Shown: in pieces, positions 37,377 to 37,636 of the stretch
Layout of the letters: each line of letters begins with the position of its first letter
Numbering within the stretch: the first letter of the stretch is position 1
Origin: CALARM01 sp964431735
Lineage (GTDB): Bacteria > Vulcanimicrobiota > SpSt-956 > JAKJGF01
Assembly (NCBI GenBank): GCA_964431735.1
Contig: CAYSLJ010000061.1
Span: 1-37,636 of the forward strand
DNA length: 37,636 nucleotides
Reading direction: 5' to 3'
Notes under the pieces: model-generated
What the model saw: only the letters and a program-made list of their open reading frames with translations
Database searches by the model: none
What the model was told of the DNA's origin: nothing
Made by a program: the position numbers and the translations under genes

Positions 37377-37636
37377 CTGATTCTACGGGATTTTTCCAGG
37401 TGCAATATTAAAATTATTATTTCCCTTTTCCGGCAGGATGTCAGTAGTAGAAGAACTGCCGGCTATAAAATAATCTCAGGATATATAAATAAAGACTTTC
37501 ATTGCCAGTTATACGACAGTAATTCCCGTATGTTTACGATTATATGTTCCTTTAACATGTTATATCCATCATAAATTACTTAGTACCGCTCCAAATAAGT
37601 TATTACCCATATTAAAACCTGTCCCTGGCCGGACTC
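37377..37636. other. Gene-free end of window
   Basis: No convincing gene. One CCGGCAG/CTGCCGG hairpin lies at about 37431-37462. The remainder is AT-rich. Confidence 0.4.

Overview
The window is AT-rich bacterial DNA: closely packed short operons, Shine-Dalgarno-led starts, many N-terminal signal peptides and standard stop codons. A run of exactly 100 N at 37212-37311 marks it as scaffolded assembly. I cannot assign a phylum. The genes are mostly scavenging, repair and accessory functions: a D-Ala-D-Ala ligase (peptidoglycan-containing cell), periplasmic or secreted hydrolases, a radical SAM enzyme, nitroreductase, MFS transporters and acetyltransferases. No ribosomal, phage-structural or conjugation genes are present. 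Two canonical parS sites (13596-13611 and 27770-27785) suggest an origin-proximal stretch of chromosome, or a par-dependent replicon.

Layout. 1-550: an AAA ATPase gene broken by nested small elements. 769-7011: FAD-dependent amine oxidase-like protein, a small unknown protein, a secreted S9 peptidase and a Fic protein. 7045-11804: zinc-ribbon protein, PD-(D/E)XK nuclease, 5'-nucleotidase, an MFS remnant, a conserved 160-aa protein behind a strong promoter with two palindromes, an ankyrin protein and a metallopeptidase remnant. 11956-17814: MFS exporter, a membrane-fused EFR1-type ferredoxin, a Zn protease and a tightly overlapping tag-HAD-Nudix operon. 17893-22364 (minus strand): radical SAM/ATP-grasp-like/GNAT operon, a deiodinase-like protein, two unknowns and a second GNAT. 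22636-28709: nitroreductase, dehalogenase-fold hydrolase, YaiI, a membrane-anchored CofE-like protein, Ddl and a phosphodiester glycosidase. 28945-36220: a large unknown protein, a Cu-amine-oxidase-N-like surface protein with an orphan ABC binding protein, a Tat-signal ADP-ribosylglycohydrolase, an integrase-N-like protein and a Spy-like helical protein. 36285-37376: a decayed PIN toxin, a multi-stem RNA and a cluster of tiny ORFs.

The most distinctive feature is the intergenic DNA. It is full of tandem 7-bp repeats of several sequence classes (CGTNACG/CGTRATG, GTGANNA, AGCNNNN, GTTNANN). The CGTNACG class forms the core of at least three families of roughly 90-140 bp elements with terminal inverted repeats, all flanked by TA. 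One copy lies in the ATPase gene, and removing it with one TA restores the reading frame exactly. Several genes take their stop codon from a heptamer array.

The best candidate for an undescribed system is at 36580-37376. A stable branched RNA is followed by tiny ORFs of 20, 22, 14, 14 and 6 codons, most with strong ribosome binding sites, and a terminator hairpin. The 14-codon ORF sits in a 97-bp tandem repeat, and the assembly breaks inside that repeat, so the true copy number is unknown.
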